Shown here piece after piece: positions 1 through 8,957 of a DNA stretch of 38,782 nucleotides. The stretch comes from Acidobacteria bacterium RIFCSPLOWO2_12_FULL_67_14b (lineage in GTDB: Bacteria; Acidobacteriota; Vicinamibacteria; Vicinamibacterales; UBA2999): positions 3,644-42,425 of the forward strand of contig MELE01000014.1 of assembly GCA_001768615.1 (NCBI GenBank), read 5' to 3'. Every line of letters starts with the position of its first letter. Positions within the stretch are counted from its first letter, which is position 1. The translations under genes were made by a program, and so were the position numbers. The notes beneath the pieces are model-generated. The model had not been told where the DNA came from. It did no database searches and saw nothing but the letters and a program-made list of their open reading frames with translations.

Positions 1-249
1 CGCCGGCAATGCGCGTCCGAGCCACGTCGTGCTGTAGCCACCAAGCGTGCCGACCTCGAGTATCCGCTGGGCGCCGGAGATTCTGGCCAGCAGGTAAAGG
101 AGCCTCCCCTGGTTCGCCGACACGTTGATGGCCGGCAGGCCGGCGGCCTCGGCGTCCGCGAGGGCTCGCACGAGTGCCGGGTCGGGTTCGACGAACAGGC
201 CTTCGATGTAGTCGTCGACCTGTTTGAGTAACGAGAGGCCGGGCGCCAA
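1..249 (-). CDS. O-methyltransferase, class I SAM-dependent (N-terminal part only)
   Basis: Partial gene; the 3' end lies beyond the left edge, leaving 83 codons. The reading frame is clean and contains LKQVDDYIEGLF near residue 8, a QGRLLYLLARISGAQ stretch, and the SAM-binding motif I LEVGTLGGYSTTWL near residues 67-80. This pattern is characteristic of the small caffeoyl-CoA/catechol-type O-methyltransferase family (O-MT family 3), which moves a methyl group from SAM to a hydroxyl. The frame opens with TTG directly after the stop codon of the MFS gene. No ATG or GTG start fits before the conserved region, so TTG is the likely start and translation is probably coupled. The substrate cannot be told. 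It is the last visible gene of the leftward lyase-MFS-methyltransferase run. Confidence 0.8.
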   Translation of the reverse strand, partial: MAPGLSLLKQVDDYIEGLFVEPDPALVRALADAEAAGLPAINVSANQGRLLYLLARISGAQRILEVGTLGGYSTTWLGRALPA

Positions 250-1545
250 TCAGTCTTCCATGTCCAGTCGATGGATATCCCCAAGGATCACGCTGTACGA
301 GAACGCGCCCACAAGGGCGACGACCCCGATGTAGATCAAGGGTCCAAAAAACGATCCCGTCGCCTGGTAGGCATATCCGATCACCAGCGGCGTGACGATG
401 CCGGCGAGATTGGCACTGAAGTTGAAGATTCCGGCGGTCAGCCCGATCAGTTTCTTGGGCGCGACGTCGGAGATGACCGTCCATCCGAGATTGGTCATGC
501 CCTGGCCGAAGAAGGCCACCGACATGATGGCGACGACCAACAGATTCGAGTCGTCGGGGACAAAGTTCGCTGCGATGATCGTCGACGCCAGGAGCATGCC
601 GCCGACAATCGGCAGCTTGCGCGCGAGGTTGGCCGATCCGGTCCGTTTGAGCAGCCGATCCGACAGTTGGCCGGCCACGAGCACGCCGATCGACGCGCCG
701 ATGTACGGCAGCATCGTCATGAGCCCGGCATTGATGAACGTCATTCCGCGCACGTTCACCAGGTAGGTCGGGAACCAGGTCACGAAGAACACCTGCGTCG
801 AGTTGCCGCCGAACTGCCCGATGGATGCGCCGACGATCTGACGGTGTCGGAGCAGCCACCCGATGTGCCGCCAGCTGAAGGAGACACGGGCGCCCGTGTA
901 TTCGCCGCCGCCTCCCGCCTCGATGTAGGCGAGCTCGGCGGCGTTGATGGTTCGGTCCTGGCTCGGCTCGCGATACCGCCACCAGAACAGCGCGCCCAGC
1001 GCGACGCCGAAGCCGCCGGCCATGAAGAACAGGCCTCGCCAGCCGAACTGCTGTGTGACCCAGAAGAGCGGGACGCTCAGGAAGGCGATGCCGGCGTATT
1101 GCCCGACGGAGTAGATGGAGTTGGCTCGCGCCCGTTCATTCTGGGGAAACCAGGTCGCCAGAATGCGGCTGTTGGCTGGGAAGCACGGCGCCTCGAACAC
1201 GCCGACGCCGATACGCGTCAGGATCAAGCCGGGTAATCCGGTGACCACTCCCATCAGCGCCGTGAAGCCCGACCACAGCGTCAGCGAGAGGGAATACGTG
1301 ACGCGGGTTCCGAAGCGGTCGAGAAAGATGCCGCCCGGGATCTGCAGCAGAGCATAGCTCCACGAAAAGGCCGAGAAGACAATGCCGAGCGCGGCGGCGG
1401 TCAGCCCCAGTTCCTTGGTGAGGTACGGCGCCGCGATGCCCAACACCGTCCGATCGAGGTAGTTGATCATCGTCGCGACCGCGACCAGGGCGAGGACGGG
1501 AAACCATCGCTGGTGGGTGCGGCGCGCCGTCGTCTCGTCGACCAT
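250..1545 (-). CDS. MFS transporter, anion:cation symporter (ACS)-like
   Basis: A 431-residue inner-membrane transporter of the major facilitator superfamily. The N-terminal stretch TMINYLDRTVLGIAAPYL in the first membrane segment is typical of the ACS branch, which imports organic anions such as hexuronates, tartrate and sulfoacetate. About twelve hydrophobic segments are visible, and the length is normal for the family. The frame stays open further upstream, but the ATG at 1545 gives the expected start and lies one base after the stop codon of the lyase gene, so the two are probably co-transcribed. With the acylating aldehyde dehydrogenase and ThDP enzyme across the divergent promoter, it probably imports the substrate of that pathway. 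The substrate itself is not known. Confidence 0.85.
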   Translation of the reverse strand: MVDETTARRTHQRWFPVLALVAVATMINYLDRTVLGIAAPYLTKELGLTAAALGIVFSAFSWSYALLQIPGGIFLDRFGTRVTYSLSLTLWSGFTALMGVVTGLPGLILTRIGVGVFEAPCFPANSRILATWFPQNERARANSIYSVGQYAGIAFLSVPLFWVTQQFGWRGLFFMAGGFGVALGALFWWRYREPSQDRTINAAELAYIEAGGGGEYTGARVSFSWRHIGWLLRHRQIVGASIGQFGGNSTQVFFVTWFPTYLVNVRGMTFINAGLMTMLPYIGASIGVLVAGQLSDRLLKRTGSANLARKLPIVGGMLLASTIIAANFVPDDSNLLVVAIMSVAFFGQGMTNLGWTVISDVAPKKLIGLTAGIFNFSANLAGIVTPLVIGYAYQATGSFFGPLIYIGVVALVGAFSYSVILGDIHRLDMED

Positions 1546-1546
1546 C

Positions 1547-2320
1547 CTAGTCCTGGCCGAGCGAACGCGGCGGCTCGCCATCGTAGGCCACCGGGATGCG
1601 AATGCGCATCGGCCGCTCCCGCTCGAGCTCTTCCACGATTTCCGCCGACAGCCCCGCGGCCCGGCCGATGATGAACAGCAGCCGGCCGAACACCGGCGCG
1701 AACCCCATGTCATGCAGCACCGCCGCCAGGGCGCCGTCGATGTTGATGGGCAGTGGCTTGATCGTGTCGCGGACGACGGCCTCGAGCGCCTCCATGAACG
1801 CAATGCCGTTGCCGGCGAGGCCGTTCCGACGAGCCAGCTCGAAGAGAACCGGCGTGCGCGGATCCCGCCGGTGCACGCGATGCCCCAGGCCGGGCACCCG
1901 GCGTCCGGTCGCCCGGATCTCCGCCACCACCTGCCGTGCGCAGTCGGGGATCGACATCGACTGTCGCGTGACGCGCTCGAGGCCGCCGGCGATCATCTCC
2001 ATGCAGCCGGATCCGGCGCCGCCGTGCTCGTCGCCGACGGCGAGGATGCCGGCGGCCATCGCCGACGACACGGACTGCCGGTTGCCCGAGACGGCGAGGC
2101 GCGCGGCGGCGCACGACGGGGCGCCCGGGCCGTGGTCCGCCACGCCGGTCAGGATCGCGTCCAGGAGGGACCGCTCCCGGGCGGTGGGCAGGCGGCCCCT
2201 GTGCAAGAGGTAGATGGTGTCCGTGAACGTGCGTCCCGTCATCAGGGACGTGACATCGTAGCCACGGATTCTGATCTGGCCGTCGCCCGACTCGACGATG
2301 GCCGTACGCCAGGGTTCCAT
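1547..2320 (-). CDS. Citryl-CoA lyase / citrate synthase-fold protein
   Basis: A 257-residue protein with a compact citrate-synthase fold, much shorter than true citrate synthase (about 430). The three catalytic positions of the fold are present: His99 in GDEHGG, His147 in GLGHRVH followed by DPR, and Asp195 in NIDGA. Small proteins of this kind are annotated as citryl-CoA lyase or citryl-CoA lyase-like and perform Claisen or retro-Claisen chemistry on CoA thioesters. The ATG at 2320 has a good ribosome binding site (AGGAG). It is the first leftward gene after the divergent control region, followed by the MFS gene after a single base. The actual substrate (citryl-, citramalyl- or malyl-CoA-like) cannot be read from sequence. 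Confidence 0.75.
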   Translation of the reverse strand: MEPWRTAIVESGDGQIRIRGYDVTSLMTGRTFTDTIYLLHRGRLPTARERSLLDAILTGVADHGPGAPSCAAARLAVSGNRQSVSSAMAAGILAVGDEHGGAGSGCMEMIAGGLERVTRQSMSIPDCARQVVAEIRATGRRVPGLGHRVHRRDPRTPVLFELARRNGLAGNGIAFMEALEAVVRDTIKPLPINIDGALAAVLHDMGFAPVFGRLLFIIGRAAGLSAEIVEELERERPMRIRIPVAYDGEPPRSLGQD

Positions 2321-2372
2321 ATCACTCCTAAGCTCTGCGAGGGTACTGGTTGAGGGGGGCGTTCCCTACGAA

Positions 2373-2394
2373 GTTACGGTAGCGGCACCGTAAC
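2373..2394. promoter_or_regulatory. Candidate operator: perfect inverted repeat
   Basis: GTTACGGT and ACCGTAAC form perfect 8-bp arms separated by 6 bp. The site lies in the 138-bp gap between the divergent lyase gene (start 2320) and aldehyde dehydrogenase gene (start 2459). Its position, symmetry and 22-bp size fit a dimeric regulator site controlling both directions. No regulator gene lies in the visible part of this locus. Confidence 0.55.
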
Positions 2395-2458
2395 ACCCTC
2401 GCGCCCGCGCCTCCAACTGTCCATAATCGCTCGACTCTGTAAACCAGACGATTTGCTT

Positions 2459-3862
2459 ATGGCACGCACCATCACCGCTGAAGAGAGCGACGTGGCCCGC
2501 CAGTTGCTGGCCCGGGCCCGCCGGGCCATGCAACAGATTAGCGATTACGACCAAGCCAGGGTCGATCGGATTTGTCAGGCGGTGGGGTGGGCCGGCGCCA
2601 ACCCCGAGACGGCGGTCCGCCTCGCCAACATGAGTGTCGACGAGAGCGGCATGGGCAGCCGCGAGCCGCGCCGCCGCGCGAAAGTGCTCGGCATCCTGCG
2701 CGACGCGCTCCGCCAGAAGAGCATGGGCGTCATCGAAGAACTGCCCGACAAGGGCATCGTGAAGTACGCGAAGCCGGCGGGCGTGATCTGTTCGCTGATT
2801 CCGGTGACGAGCCCCTACATCACGCCGATCGGCATCGCCATCTACGCGATCAAGTGCAAGGATGCCGTCATCTTCTCGCCCCACCCGTCGAGCCGCCAGA
2901 CCACCTTCGAGACCATCAGGCTGATGCGCGCGGCGCTCACCGAGCTCGGGGTGCCCGAAGACGTGCTGCAGTGCGTGGAGCAGCCGAGCATTCCGCTCGC
3001 CAACGAGCTGATGTCGATCTGCGACCTGACCGTCGCGACCGGCGGGCCGGCCATGGTCAAGGCCGCGTACGGCTCGGGCAAGCCCGCCTACGGTGTCGGC
3101 GCCGGCAACGCCACGATGGTGATCGACGAGACCGCCGATGTCAAAGAGGCGGCGCGCAACACGGCCATCAGCAAGACCAACGATCACGGATCGGGGTGTT
3201 CGGCGGACGGGAATCTCGTCGTGGACGCCACGATCTACGACGCCCTCCTTCAGCAGCTGCAGGCCGAAGGCGGATACCTGGTCAAGGCCGAAGAAAAGCA
3301 GCTGCTGCAGCGGGCCTACTGGGACGATCAGGGTCGGCGAACCGCCGACACCATTGCCCGCCCCGCGGCGGCCGTCGCCGCCAAAGCCGGTTTCACCATC
3401 CCGCCCGACAAGACGTTCTTCCTCGTCGAGGAAAGCCAGATCGGCAAGCAATCCCCGTACTCGACCGAGAAGCTCGGCGTCGTGCTGGCGGTGTTCAAGT
3501 GCCGGGGCTTCGACGACGCGCTCGACAAGGTGCGGCAGATTTTCGAGACCGGCGGAAAGGGCCACTCCTGCGGCATCTACTCGTTCAGCGACGAGCACAT
3601 CAATCGCCTGGCGATGATGGCCCCGGTCAGCCGCATCATGGTTCGCCAGGTGCAATCGAGCTCGAACGCGGGCACCTTCACCAACGGCATGCCGATGACC
3701 TCCAGCATGGGGTGTGGGGTGTGGGGCGGCAACATCACCAACGAGAACATCTCGCTCAAGCACTACATGAATGTGACGTGGGTGAGCCGGCCCATCGCCG
3801 AGGACAAGCCCTCGGAGGCGGAGCTCTTCGGCGAGTTCTACAGCGCCGCGGTCACCGCTTGA
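2459..3862 (+). CDS. CoA-acylating aldehyde dehydrogenase (sulfoacetaldehyde/acetaldehyde type)
   Basis: A 467-residue NAD(P)-dependent aldehyde dehydrogenase of the CoA-acylating branch, oxidising an aldehyde to its acyl-CoA in the cytosol. Cys247 in the context DHGSGCSADGN is the expected catalytic thiol. Upstream, VICSLIPVTSPYITP and ATGGPAMVKAAYGSGKPAYG match the cofactor-binding region of acylating ALDHs such as SauS and the ALDH half of AdhE. The length fits single-domain SauS-like enzymes. The chosen ATG at 2459 follows an in-frame TTG at 2453; neither has a clear Shine-Dalgarno, so the start is uncertain by two codons. It sits 15 bp ahead of the ThDP enzyme. Sulfoacetaldehyde is one candidate substrate given the ACS-type transporter, but no sulfoacetate-CoA ligase is visible. 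Acetaldehyde or glycolaldehyde remain possible. Confidence 0.8.
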   Translation: MARTITAEESDVARQLLARARRAMQQISDYDQARVDRICQAVGWAGANPETAVRLANMSVDESGMGSREPRRRAKVLGILRDALRQKSMGVIEELPDKGIVKYAKPAGVICSLIPVTSPYITPIGIAIYAIKCKDAVIFSPHPSSRQTTFETIRLMRAALTELGVPEDVLQCVEQPSIPLANELMSICDLTVATGGPAMVKAAYGSGKPAYGVGAGNATMVIDETADVKEAARNTAISKTNDHGSGCSADGNLVVDATIYDALLQQLQAEGGYLVKAEEKQLLQRAYWDDQGRRTADTIARPAAAVAAKAGFTIPPDKTFFLVEESQIGKQSPYSTEKLGVVLAVFKCRGFDDALDKVRQIFETGGKGHSCGIYSFSDEHINRLAMMAPVSRIMVRQVQSSSNAGTFTNGMPMTSSMGCGVWGGNITNENISLKHYMNVTWVSRPIAEDKPSEAELFGEFYSAAVTA

Positions 3863-3877
3863 TTCGAAAGAGACACC

Positions 3878-5647
3878 ATGGACATCGCCAGCCAGACCGC
3901 CGTCAAGCGCGTGTCGCCCAGGGCCGAGACGCGCATTGCCGCCTACCTCCTGACCGAGTACCTCGAACGCCTCGGGGTCGAGGTGATCTTCGGGCTCTGC
4001 GGCCACACGATCATCGGCTTCCTCGACGCCCTCGGCAAGAGCCGCATCCGCTACATCTCGACCCGTCACGAGCAAGTCGCCGCCCACGCGGCGGACGGCT
4101 ACGCGCGCGCAACCGGCAAGGTCGGCGTGCTGCTGACGCACCTGGCCCCCGGGCTGACCAATGCGGCGACCGGCGTTGCCAACGCGGCGCTCGACTCCAT
4201 TCCGATGGTCGTGATCGCCGGCGACGTGCCGTCCTACTACTACGGCCGGCATCCGCACCAGGAAATCAACCTGCACCAGGACGCCGATCAGTGCCAGATC
4301 TTCCGGCCGTTCTGCAAGCGCGTCTACCGGGTGGACAACGTCACCGATCTCCCGCGCATCGTCGAGCGCGCGTTTCACCTGGCGCAGACCGGCCGGCCGG
4401 GGCCGGTCCTGGTGGACGTACCGATGGACATCTTCTCGGCCGACCTCGATCTCGATGCCTTTGCCAAGACCCCGCCGGAGATTGCCAGGACCGGCATCGA
4501 CCCCGCCACGACCGCGCGAATTGTCGATGCTCTCGCCACGTCGCGGCGACCGGTGCTGTATGTCGGCGGCGGCGTATTGTCCGCGCGCGCCACCGACGAG
4601 CTCAGGCAGCTGGCCGACGCGCTTCAGGTGCCGGTTGCCCACACATTGATGGGGAAGGGCTGCCTGCCGCACGACCATCCGCTGCTGCTTGGCCAGTCGG
4701 GGTTCTGGGGCACGCCGATTGCCAACGAGAAGTGCCGCACCGCGGACCTGATCGTCGCGATTGGCACGAGGCTGGCCGAGGCGAACTCGAGCTCGTGGGA
4801 TCCCCGCTTCACGTTTTCGATTCCCCCGACGCGATTGATCCACATCGATGCGGACCTGGCGGAGATCGGGCGCAATTACCAAACCGAGTTGGGCGTGGTC
4901 GCCGACGCCAAGCTGGCGCTGGCCGCCCTGGCCGACGAGGCGCGGGGCAAGCGGCACGCGGACCGCGGGCGGCTGCATGAAGAGATCGCCCGCGGCCGGA
5001 AGGAATTCGCAAGTAACTGGGCGGACCAATGGACGTCCAATCAGTTCCCGCTCCGGCCGGAGCGAATCCTGAGTGAGTTGCGTCAGGCGGCCCCCACCGA
5101 TGCCTACATCGTGACCGATGTCGGCTGGAACAAGAACGGCGTGGGCCAGCAGTTCCCGATCGACGTGCCGGGGACGTTCATCACGCCGAGCGGGTTGGCG
5201 ACGATGGGGTTCGGACCGGCGGCCGCCCTTGGCGTGAAAGTGGCACAGCCCAAGCGCCACGTCATCGCCCTGGTCGGCGACGGCGGGTTCAGCGCCAATC
5301 CCTCGGTGGTCGCGACCGCCATGGAAGCGGGACTCCACGTCATCTGGCTGGTGATGGACAACTCGGCGTTCGGCACGATCGCCGGCCTCGAAGAGATGCA
5401 CTACGGCACGACCTTCGGGTGCGTTTTCGAATGCGACGGCAAGCCGTACCGCGTCGACTATGCCGCGATGGCGCGGGCCTTCGGCGCTGACGGCGTCCTG
5501 GTGGAGGCGGCCGATCAGCTTGGACCGGCGCTGGCGGCCGCGCTTCGCTCGGGCCGGCCCACAGTGATCCAGGTGCCGATGGAGAACGCGCCCACACCCA
5601 CTCCCGGTCACTGGGACATCAACGAAATCTATCGGCGTGGCGAGTAA
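3878..5647 (+). CDS. Thiamine diphosphate-dependent enzyme, acetolactate synthase-like
   Basis: A 589-residue ThDP enzyme with the usual three domains. The pyrimidine-binding domain carries the catalytic glutamate Glu65 in STRHEQVAAHAADGYARATG. A central Rossmann-like domain follows, then a PP-binding domain with GDG at 467-469 running to DNSAFG about 25 residues later, the Mg-ThDP motif. Glyoxylate carboligase has Val in place of the glutamate and is therefore excluded. The N-terminal region does not resemble sulfoacetaldehyde acetyltransferase. No regulatory small subunit lies next to it, which argues against biosynthetic acetolactate synthase. A GAAAGAGA ribosome site precedes the ATG. Its partner, an acylating aldehyde dehydrogenase, suggests that it decarboxylates or cleaves a 2-keto or 2-hydroxy acid to an aldehyde; this is inference. 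Confidence 0.8.
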   Translation: MDIASQTAVKRVSPRAETRIAAYLLTEYLERLGVEVIFGLCGHTIIGFLDALGKSRIRYISTRHEQVAAHAADGYARATGKVGVLLTHLAPGLTNAATGVANAALDSIPMVVIAGDVPSYYYGRHPHQEINLHQDADQCQIFRPFCKRVYRVDNVTDLPRIVERAFHLAQTGRPGPVLVDVPMDIFSADLDLDAFAKTPPEIARTGIDPATTARIVDALATSRRPVLYVGGGVLSARATDELRQLADALQVPVAHTLMGKGCLPHDHPLLLGQSGFWGTPIANEKCRTADLIVAIGTRLAEANSSSWDPRFTFSIPPTRLIHIDADLAEIGRNYQTELGVVADAKLALAALADEARGKRHADRGRLHEEIARGRKEFASNWADQWTSNQFPLRPERILSELRQAAPTDAYIVTDVGWNKNGVGQQFPIDVPGTFITPSGLATMGFGPAAALGVKVAQPKRHVIALVGDGGFSANPSVVATAMEAGLHVIWLVMDNSAFGTIAGLEEMHYGTTFGCVFECDGKPYRVDYAAMARAFGADGVLVEAADQLGPALAAALRSGRPTVIQVPMENAPTPTPGHWDINEIYRRGE

Positions 5648-5669
5648 TCGAGTGTTTCAAGGAGGCTCT

Positions 5670-8600
5670 GTGGTTAAGTTCAAGGCTTTGTCGGCGTGTC
5701 TTGGCGCGATCCTGCTGACTGCGCTCCCCCTCGGCACCGCCTGGGCACAGTCGGTCTCCAGCTCTCAGGTATCCGGCGTGGTCCGGGATTCGAGCGGCGG
5801 CGCCTTGCCTGGCGCCGACGTCACGATCACCAAGATCGACACGGGCGCCGTCCGTTCGGCGGTGACATCCGCGGACGGCAGCTTCGTGCTGCCGAACCTG
5901 CCCGTTGGACCGTATCAACTGAAGGTGGCGTTGCAGGGCTTCACCACCTACGTGCAGGACGGCATCGTGCTGCAGGTCAGCTCGAACCCTCAGATCAACG
6001 TCACCCTTGCGGTCGGTGTCGTGAGCGAGCAGGTCACGGTCACCGCGAATACCACCATGGTCGAGACGCATTCGACGGGCATCGGCCAGGTGGTGGATAA
6101 CCAACGCGTCGTGGAATTGCCGTTGAACGGCCGTCAGGCAACCGAACTGATCTTCCTGGCGGGCCTTGCGACCTCCGCGCCGTCGGGCGACCTGAACACG
6201 AACAAGAACTATCCAACCGTCACGATCTCGGTCGCCGGGGGCCAGGCCAACGGCGTGACCTACATCATGGACGGCGCCACGCATAACGACCCGTTCAACA
6301 ACCTGAACCTGCCCACGCCGTTCCCCGATGCGCTGCAGGAATTCAAAGTTGAGACGAGCGCGCTGCCGGCCCGTTACGGACATCACGCCGCGTCGGCCGT
6401 GAACCTGGTGACCAAGTCGGGCACCAACGACTATCACGGCACAGGGTTTGGGTTCGTGCGGAACCACGTCTTCAACTCGAAGAACTACTTCGCCGCCGAA
6501 AAGGACAGCCTCAAGCGCGGCCAGGTCGGCGGCACCCTCGGCGGGCCCATCAAGGAGAGCAAGATCTTCTTCTTCGGCGCGTATCAGGGAAAGATCGAGC
6601 GGACCAACCCTGAGACGTCGTTCAGATACGTGCCGACGCAGGCGATGCTCAACGGAGACTTCACGGCCTTTGCTTCGCCCGAGTGCAACGTCGGCCGCCA
6701 GATTACGCTTCGCGCGCCCTTCGTCAACAACCGGGTGAGTCCGACGCTGTTCAGTCCCGCGGCCGTAAAGGTGACGAACTACCTGCCGGTGGCGACCGAT
6801 CCATGTGGCCAGGTGCAGATGGGGATTCCTGACAACAACACCGAGCACCTGGCCCTCGGCAAGATCGACTACACGATTAGCCCGAGCCAGAGCTTACTCG
6901 CGCGTTACTACTTCGCCCGGTATGACAACCCCGCGACCTACGACGGGAAGAACATCCTGACGCTGAGCCGGACAGGGCAACTCAATCGGGCGCACTCGCT
7001 GGTCGTCGGCCACACCTTCATTCTGTCGTCCAATGCCGTCAACTCGTTCCACCTGTCGCTCAACAAGACGTTCAACGATCGGACGCTGCCGGAGTACTTC
7101 GGTCCGGGCGACATTGGCGTCAACGTCTTCGGTCTGGCGCCCGGCTACATGGGCCTGAACGTGTCGGGGAATGGCTTCTCGGTGGGATCTGGCGCCACCA
7201 ACCCGGGCTACTTCAACTCGACTGGTTACCAGTTGGCCGACGACTTCGACTGGATCCGCGGCAATCACCAGTTCTCGTTCGGCGTCAACTACATCAAGAC
7301 CGACATCAAGACCATCAACAACCGACCGACCAACGGGGCCTACACCTTCAACGGATCGAACCTCGGCCTGGGTCTGGCCGACTTCATGCTCGGAAGAATG
7401 AGCAGCTTCCTGCAGGGCAACCCGGCGCTCGACAACGACGACCACGACTACTTCGGCGTCTACTTCCAGGACAACTGGCGCGTCTCGCCCAACTTGTCAC
7501 TCAACGCGGGTCTGCGCTGGGAGCCGTACATCCCGCTCAGAAACACCGACAGTTTCGTCCAGCACTTCGAACAGGCGTGGTTCGATCAAGGGGTTCGCAG
7601 CAAGGTGTACCCACAGGCGCCCATCGGCATGCTCTTTCCCGGAGACGATGGCTACCCGGGCCGGGCGACGACCCACGGCAAGATTGCCAACTTTGCTCCG
7701 CGCATCGGCGCCATCTGGAGTCCACAGGGCAACGACCAGATGAGCGTGCGCGCATCGTGGGGAATCTTCCTCGACACGCCGCACCTCTTTTTCAACACGC
7801 GCTTCTCGAACAGCCCGCCCTGGGGCGCGCAGTTGACCATCACCAACCCCTCCGGCGGCTTCGACAATCCCTACCTGGGGTATCCCGGCGGCAATCCATT
7901 CCCCGCGCTGAACACGGAATGGAAGACCACGCCGTTCCCCGCGTTTGGCGTCTATGTCAACACCCCGTACAACATGAATCCGACTGCGCTCCAGCAGTGG
8001 AACGTGAGCGCGCAGCGCATGGTCAGTGATTGGCTGGTGGCGGTCAGTTACCTGGGCAACCACGGAAGCCACGTGTGGCGATCGATCGAGCTGAACCCGG
8101 CGGTCTACGGCCCCGGTGCGACGACCGGCAACACCAACACGCGGCGCCGTCTCTATCTGCAGGATCCCGTCGAGGGGCGCTTCTATGGCACGATCGGCCA
8201 GCTCGACGACACCGGTCGGTCCAACTATCACGGCATGCTGCTCTCGGTTCAGCGGCGTCTCCAGAGCGGATGGAGCGTCCTCGCCAACTACACGCTGTCG
8301 CGCTGCATGACGGACCCGGCAACGACGGAGCTGACGGGCCCGACGACGGTGGACCCGGACAACCCGGATGCAGACTACTCGTATTGCGCCGCCGATCGCC
8401 GGCACGTCATCAACTTCTCGGCCGTTGCGCGGACGCCAGACTTCGAGGACGGCGTCAAGAAGGTGTTGTTGAGCGGGTGGCAGTTCTCGCCCATCGTCCG
8501 CTGGCAGAGTGGCAACCGTTCCACCGTTACTGCGGGGACCGATCGTTCCCTCACCGGCGTGGGTGGTCAGCGAGCGGTCCAGATTCTCGACAATCCGTAC

Positions 8601-8906
8601 GGCGACAAGTCACCAACCAACTACTTGAACCGGGACGCCTTCGCGGTGCCGGCGCTCGGCACGTTGAGCGATCTCAGGCCGTACACGATCCTGAACCCAT
8701 CGGTGCTGCAGACCGACTTCGCGCTGACGCGGAGCTTCCGACTGCCCGACGCGAGCACGATCCAGTTCCGGTGGGAGGTGTTCAACGTCCTCAACCACGT
8801 CAACTTCGGCGCGCCGGTAACCGCGCTGAACAGCGGCAATTTCGGGAAGATCCTGAGCGCAGGTGACCCGCGCATCATGCAGTTCGCGTTGAAGGTGAGT
8901 TTCTAA
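5670..8906 (+). CDS. Oar-like TonB-dependent outer-membrane receptor
   Basis: A 1078-residue outer-membrane receptor of the large family expanded in acidobacteria. GTG at 5670 is chosen because AGGAGG lies four bases upstream and the protein then begins with a good signal peptide ending LPLGTAWAQ. Residues about 28-115 form a carboxypeptidase-regulatory (CNA-B-like) domain with SGVVRDSSGGALPGADV and SADGSFVLPNLPVG. A plug domain follows (ELPLNGRQ, then VTYIMDGATHND), then a long beta-barrel ending in the terminal aromatic of ALKVSF, as outer-membrane proteins do. It probably moves a bulky substrate into the periplasm using TonB energy. It directly precedes periplasmic PQQ dehydrogenases and ThuA proteins, so a shared substrate is plausible but unproven. 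Confidence 0.88.
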   Translation: MVKFKALSACLGAILLTALPLGTAWAQSVSSSQVSGVVRDSSGGALPGADVTITKIDTGAVRSAVTSADGSFVLPNLPVGPYQLKVALQGFTTYVQDGIVLQVSSNPQINVTLAVGVVSEQVTVTANTTMVETHSTGIGQVVDNQRVVELPLNGRQATELIFLAGLATSAPSGDLNTNKNYPTVTISVAGGQANGVTYIMDGATHNDPFNNLNLPTPFPDALQEFKVETSALPARYGHHAASAVNLVTKSGTNDYHGTGFGFVRNHVFNSKNYFAAEKDSLKRGQVGGTLGGPIKESKIFFFGAYQGKIERTNPETSFRYVPTQAMLNGDFTAFASPECNVGRQITLRAPFVNNRVSPTLFSPAAVKVTNYLPVATDPCGQVQMGIPDNNTEHLALGKIDYTISPSQSLLARYYFARYDNPATYDGKNILTLSRTGQLNRAHSLVVGHTFILSSNAVNSFHLSLNKTFNDRTLPEYFGPGDIGVNVFGLAPGYMGLNVSGNGFSVGSGATNPGYFNSTGYQLADDFDWIRGNHQFSFGVNYIKTDIKTINNRPTNGAYTFNGSNLGLGLADFMLGRMSSFLQGNPALDNDDHDYFGVYFQDNWRVSPNLSLNAGLRWEPYIPLRNTDSFVQHFEQAWFDQGVRSKVYPQAPIGMLFPGDDGYPGRATTHGKIANFAPRIGAIWSPQGNDQMSVRASWGIFLDTPHLFFNTRFSNSPPWGAQLTITNPSGGFDNPYLGYPGGNPFPALNTEWKTTPFPAFGVYVNTPYNMNPTALQQWNVSAQRMVSDWLVAVSYLGNHGSHVWRSIELNPAVYGPGATTGNTNTRRRLYLQDPVEGRFYGTIGQLDDTGRSNYHGMLLSVQRRLQSGWSVLANYTLSRCMTDPATTELTGPTTVDPDNPDADYSYCAADRRHVINFSAVARTPDFEDGVKKVLLSGWQFSPIVRWQSGNRSTVTAGTDRSLTGVGGQRAVQILDNPYGDKSPTNYLNRDAFAVPALGTLSDLRPYTILNPSVLQTDFALTRSFRLPDASTIQFRWEVFNVLNHVNFGAPVTALNSGNFGKILSAGDPRIMQFALKVSF

Positions 8907-8957
8907 CTCGACATGAGGACGTCATCCGCGACGCGTTCCGAGCGACCGGAGCAAGTG

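Noticed and set aside
2366-5611. Very long open frame on the minus strand (about 1081 codons)
   Set aside because: It lies antisense to the aldehyde dehydrogenase and ThDP enzyme genes, both well-supported families. Its translation is Arg/His/Gly-rich with no recognisable domain. Long antisense frames are common in GC-rich genes.
3878-5647. Identification as sulfoacetaldehyde acetyltransferase (Xsc) or biosynthetic acetolactate synthase (IlvB)
   Set aside because: The N-terminal region does not match Xsc as I know it, and there is no small subunit or other branched-chain gene nearby. Left as an unspecified ThDP enzyme.
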